Of a DNA stretch of 64,000 nt, positions 61,755 to 64,000 are shown one piece after another. The position numbers were made by a program, and so were the translations under genes. This DNA is from Crocinitomicaceae bacterium. Lineage in GTDB: Bacteria; Bacteroidota; Bacteroidia; Flavobacteriales_D; Crocinitomicaceae. The notes below the pieces were generated by a model, which was not told the DNA's origin, searched no databases, and worked only from the letters and a program-made list of their open reading frames with translations. Each line of letters starts with the position of its first letter. The first letter of the stretch is position 1. The DNA is taken from the NCBI GenBank assembly GCA_021740745.1, contig JAIOZF010000002.1, positions 19,354-83,353 of the forward strand, given 5' to 3'.

Positions 61755-64000
61755 ATGCAAAAATTCATTAAACACATCTGTTTTATTTTATTGTTATCTA
61801 CTCCATTAGCGAGTGTGTTTGGACAAGCTTGTACTCCAAACCCTGTTTACGATGACTCAATTCAAGGTATTTGGCCTGATACAATTCAAAATGTACCTTT
61901 TGCAGTAACTAATTCATTTTATCAAACAACAATTAATTTTAAATTTCCGACCACTGTTACATCAGAATTAGATCCTGGTGGTTCGTTTGTTGGTTCTCCA
62001 ATTCAATCATATTCATTAACAAGTATCAATGGTTTACCAGCTGGTTTTAATTATACATGTGGAAATGGCAATTGCTCCTATTTAGGAGGGGAATTAGGAT
62101 GCGTTTTGATTGAGGGGAATTATAATGGGGGTTTTTATCCATTCTCTTTAAGTTTTGATGTTGTAGTATTAATTTACCTTTTTCCAGGAATCCCTACACC
62201 AATAAACTCAACATATACAATCAGCGGATATAAATTAACAAATTGTCCTAATGCAATTAATGTAATTAATGAAACCATTTCAAATAATTCAAATTGTTCA
62301 TATACATCACAAAGTGGAATTACATATACACAATCTGGGACATACTTTGAAACGATTCCGAATGTTTATGGTTGTGATAGTGTTAATTTAACTTTAGATC
62401 TAAATATTTTATCTTCAAGCTCATCTTCTTCCTTTTCAACTGATATTTGTGAAGGAGACACTTACAATTGGAATGGTCAGCAGTACAATTCCGCAGGTCA
62501 ATATGAACAAACCTTTGTTGCGGCAAATGGATGTGATAGTATTGTAACATTAAATCTTTCGGTTCTAGCGAACAACTTCAATCCAACCTTTTCTAGTACG
62601 CAACAATTATTCACGTCGCCACCCTTTGTGGTTCAATTCTCCAATTCAACTACCAATGCATCAAACTATTCTTTTGTTTGGTACTGGGGAGATGGAACAT
62701 CTTCATCGTCAAACAATGCGTCTGTTTTTCATGAATATTTAAATAATGGACAATATACTGTTTCTTTAGTTGCGACGAATAATACGACAGGTTGCTCGGA
62801 TACCACCACCATAACTGATTACATTTATTGCACAGGTGGAGCAAGTTGCACGCATACTGCAACAATCAATCAACAAGGTCCAATTGAAGAATGTACGGGA
62901 ACAGATGTTTGGTTAACTTCTAATAATGATCCATCATTTACCTATCAGTGGAGAAGAAATGGAATAAATGTGCCTGGCAACAACAATGATAGTTTATTGG
63001 TAACACAAACGGGTAATTATACAGTTACTATCTTTGTTAACAACTGTCCGGTAACTTCCAATGGAATTTCTGTAACTATCAATCCATTGCCTGCGATTCC
63101 AACAATTACTTCAACTGGAACAATCACATCTTGTTTTGGTGGTTCGTTAACATTGTCTGCACCTGCTGGTTTATCCTCTTATTCTTGGAATACAGGTGCT
63201 ACAAGTTCGAGTATTGTTGTAACGCAATCAGGAAATTATGCGGTGACAGTTACAAACTCAAACGGATGTGCGATAACTTCAGCTCCGTATGTTGTTAATG
63301 CTTCTTTCATGTCATCACCAAACGTGTGTGTCGTTGGAATGGATTCATTGACAAATGAAAATCGCATTGTTTGGGAAAAACCGTTGACGTTAGGTATCGA
63401 TTCGTTTTACGTGTATAAAGAAACGAACGTATCAGATGTTTACACCAAAATTGGTGCGACAGCCTATAACGACTTAGCGGTTTTCTTGGATCAAAATTCA
63501 AATCCTGCGGTGCAAGCTTACCGTTACAAATTAACAGTTCTCGATACCTGTGGAACAGAAACACTTTTAAGTGATTTCCACAAAACCATTCACCTTACAA
63601 TCAATGCAGGAGTTGGTGGTGCGTGGAATTTAATTTGGAGCCATTATGAAGGATTGACCTTTGGAAGTTATAACATTTACCGTGGAACAGATCCAACGAA
63701 CATAAGTTTACTTACAACAATTCAAAGCAACTTGAATTCATACACGGATTTAGCTCCGCCAGTTGGACCAGTTTATTACCAAATTGAAATCGTGAATCCA
63801 AACAGTTGCGACCCGACGAAAGTTGTTAATTATAGTGTTTCAAAATCAAATATTGTGAACAATGGTGTAAATGGAATCAATGCGCTTGCAAACAGCACTG
63901 TTCTCGTTTATCCAAACCCAACTTCGAAAGATGTGACACTAGAAATTACTGATGAACTGATCGGAAAAGACTACTACTTAACAGATAATACAGGTAGAAT
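61755..64000 (+). CDS. Paralogous secreted T9SS-type protein (3' end beyond window)
   Basis: The ATG at 61755 opens a frame that stays open to the window end (748 complete codons). Signal peptide at about 1-23 (ICFILLLSTPLASVFGQ). The N-terminal about 150 residues (PVYDDSIQGIWPDTIQNV, GSFVGSPIQSYSLTSINGLP) are unlike the neighbour's. Then come FVAANGCDSIVTLNL, a PKD domain (FVWYWGDGTS) and Ig-like and fibronectin-like domains nearly identical to 58428-61715, and the beginning of the type A sorting domain (LVYPNPTSKDVTLEI). The 39-bp gap to the upstream stop has no clear promoter, so the two genes are probably co-transcribed. Confidence 0.9.
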   Translation, partial: MQKFIKHICFILLLSTPLASVFGQACTPNPVYDDSIQGIWPDTIQNVPFAVTNSFYQTTINFKFPTTVTSELDPGGSFVGSPIQSYSLTSINGLPAGFNYTCGNGNCSYLGGELGCVLIEGNYNGGFYPFSLSFDVVVLIYLFPGIPTPINSTYTISGYKLTNCPNAINVINETISNNSNCSYTSQSGITYTQSGTYFETIPNVYGCDSVNLTLDLNILSSSSSSSFSTDICEGDTYNWNGQQYNSAGQYEQTFVAANGCDSIVTLNLSVLANNFNPTFSSTQQLFTSPPFVVQFSNSTTNASNYSFVWYWGDGTSSSSNNASVFHEYLNNGQYTVSLVATNNTTGCSDTTTITDYIYCTGGASCTHTATINQQGPIEECTGTDVWLTSNNDPSFTYQWRRNGINVPGNNNDSLLVTQTGNYTVTIFVNNCPVTSNGISVTINPLPAIPTITSTGTITSCFGGSLTLSAPAGLSSYSWNTGATSSSIVVTQSGNYAVTVTNSNGCAITSAPYVVNASFMSSPNVCVVGMDSLTNENRIVWEKPLTLGIDSFYVYKETNVSDVYTKIGATAYNDLAVFLDQNSNPAVQAYRYKLTVLDTCGTETLLSDFHKTIHLTINAGVGGAWNLIWSHYEGLTFGSYNIYRGTDPTNISLLTTIQSNLNSYTDLAPPVGPVYYQIEIVNPNSCDPTKVVNYSVSKSNIVNNGVNGINALANSTVLVYPNPTSKDVTLEITDELIGKDYYLTDNTGR

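Overview
The window looks like a chromosome segment of a gliding or T9SS-bearing member of the Bacteroidota, most likely order Flavobacteriales; a Fluviicola/Crocinitomicaceae-like organism is my best guess, by impression only. The evidence is low GC, promoters of the TAnnTTTG type, almost no Shine-Dalgarno signals, several large secreted proteins with type IX secretion C-terminal sorting domains (type A at 9653-13261, 14619-16829, 36984-40709 and 58428-61715; type B at 53627-57955), a PorP/SprF-like protein (30369-31223), a DUF5686 protein and a DUF4292 lipoprotein. No rRNA, tRNA, CRISPR array or intact insertion sequence was found.

Layout. (1) 1-9430, minus strand: one tightly coupled operon for a surface polysaccharide. 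It starts with the Wzm/Wzt ABC exporter and continues with a WbqC protein, a PglD/NeuD-type acyltransferase, a WecE-type aminotransferase, three glycosyltransferases or glycosyltransferase-like proteins, a 2-oxoglutarate dioxygenase-like protein, a GNAT acetyltransferase and a polysaccharide deacetylase cut by the window edge. (2) 9653-17940: T9SS adhesin-like protein, NarL-type response regulator, subtilisin-like secreted protease, small SprB-repeat secreted protein. (3) 18213-28051: radical SAM/SPASM protein, DUF5686 outer-membrane protein, a very large uncharacterised outer-membrane protein, and a histidine kinase/OmpR-type regulator pair. (4) 28174-33812: second polysaccharide block (FkbM methyltransferase, Wzx-type flippase, Wzz, Wzy/ligase) with a PorP/SprF gene on the other strand. 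(5) 33859-36983: a winged-helix plus ComF-like phosphoribosyltransferase gene bracketed by two identical 27-bp perfect palindromes, a sodium:solute symporter, and a short gene remnant. (6) 36984-42235: delta-60-repeat T9SS protein and an unrecognised protein with a possible helix-turn-helix N-terminus. (7) 42256-51441, minus strand: housekeeping and envelope genes (nuclease-like, EnvC-like, DUF4292, TPR lipoprotein, nucleotidyltransferase, dUTPase, flippase, enoyl-CoA hydratase, HemJ). (8) 51598-64000: lysS and three giant secreted repeat proteins, the last two being tandem paralogues with nearly identical C-terminal halves.

Two observations stand out. First, many intergenic gaps are filled with imperfect tandem repeats of about 7 bp, in four different sequence families. 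These arrays repeatedly begin exactly at the stop codon of a flanking gene or abut its -7 promoter box. Second, the winged-helix/ComF-like gene with its paired palindromes looks like a self-contained, autoregulated single-gene cassette. Several genes also have a -7 box only 3-5 nt before the ATG, which predicts leaderless mRNAs.
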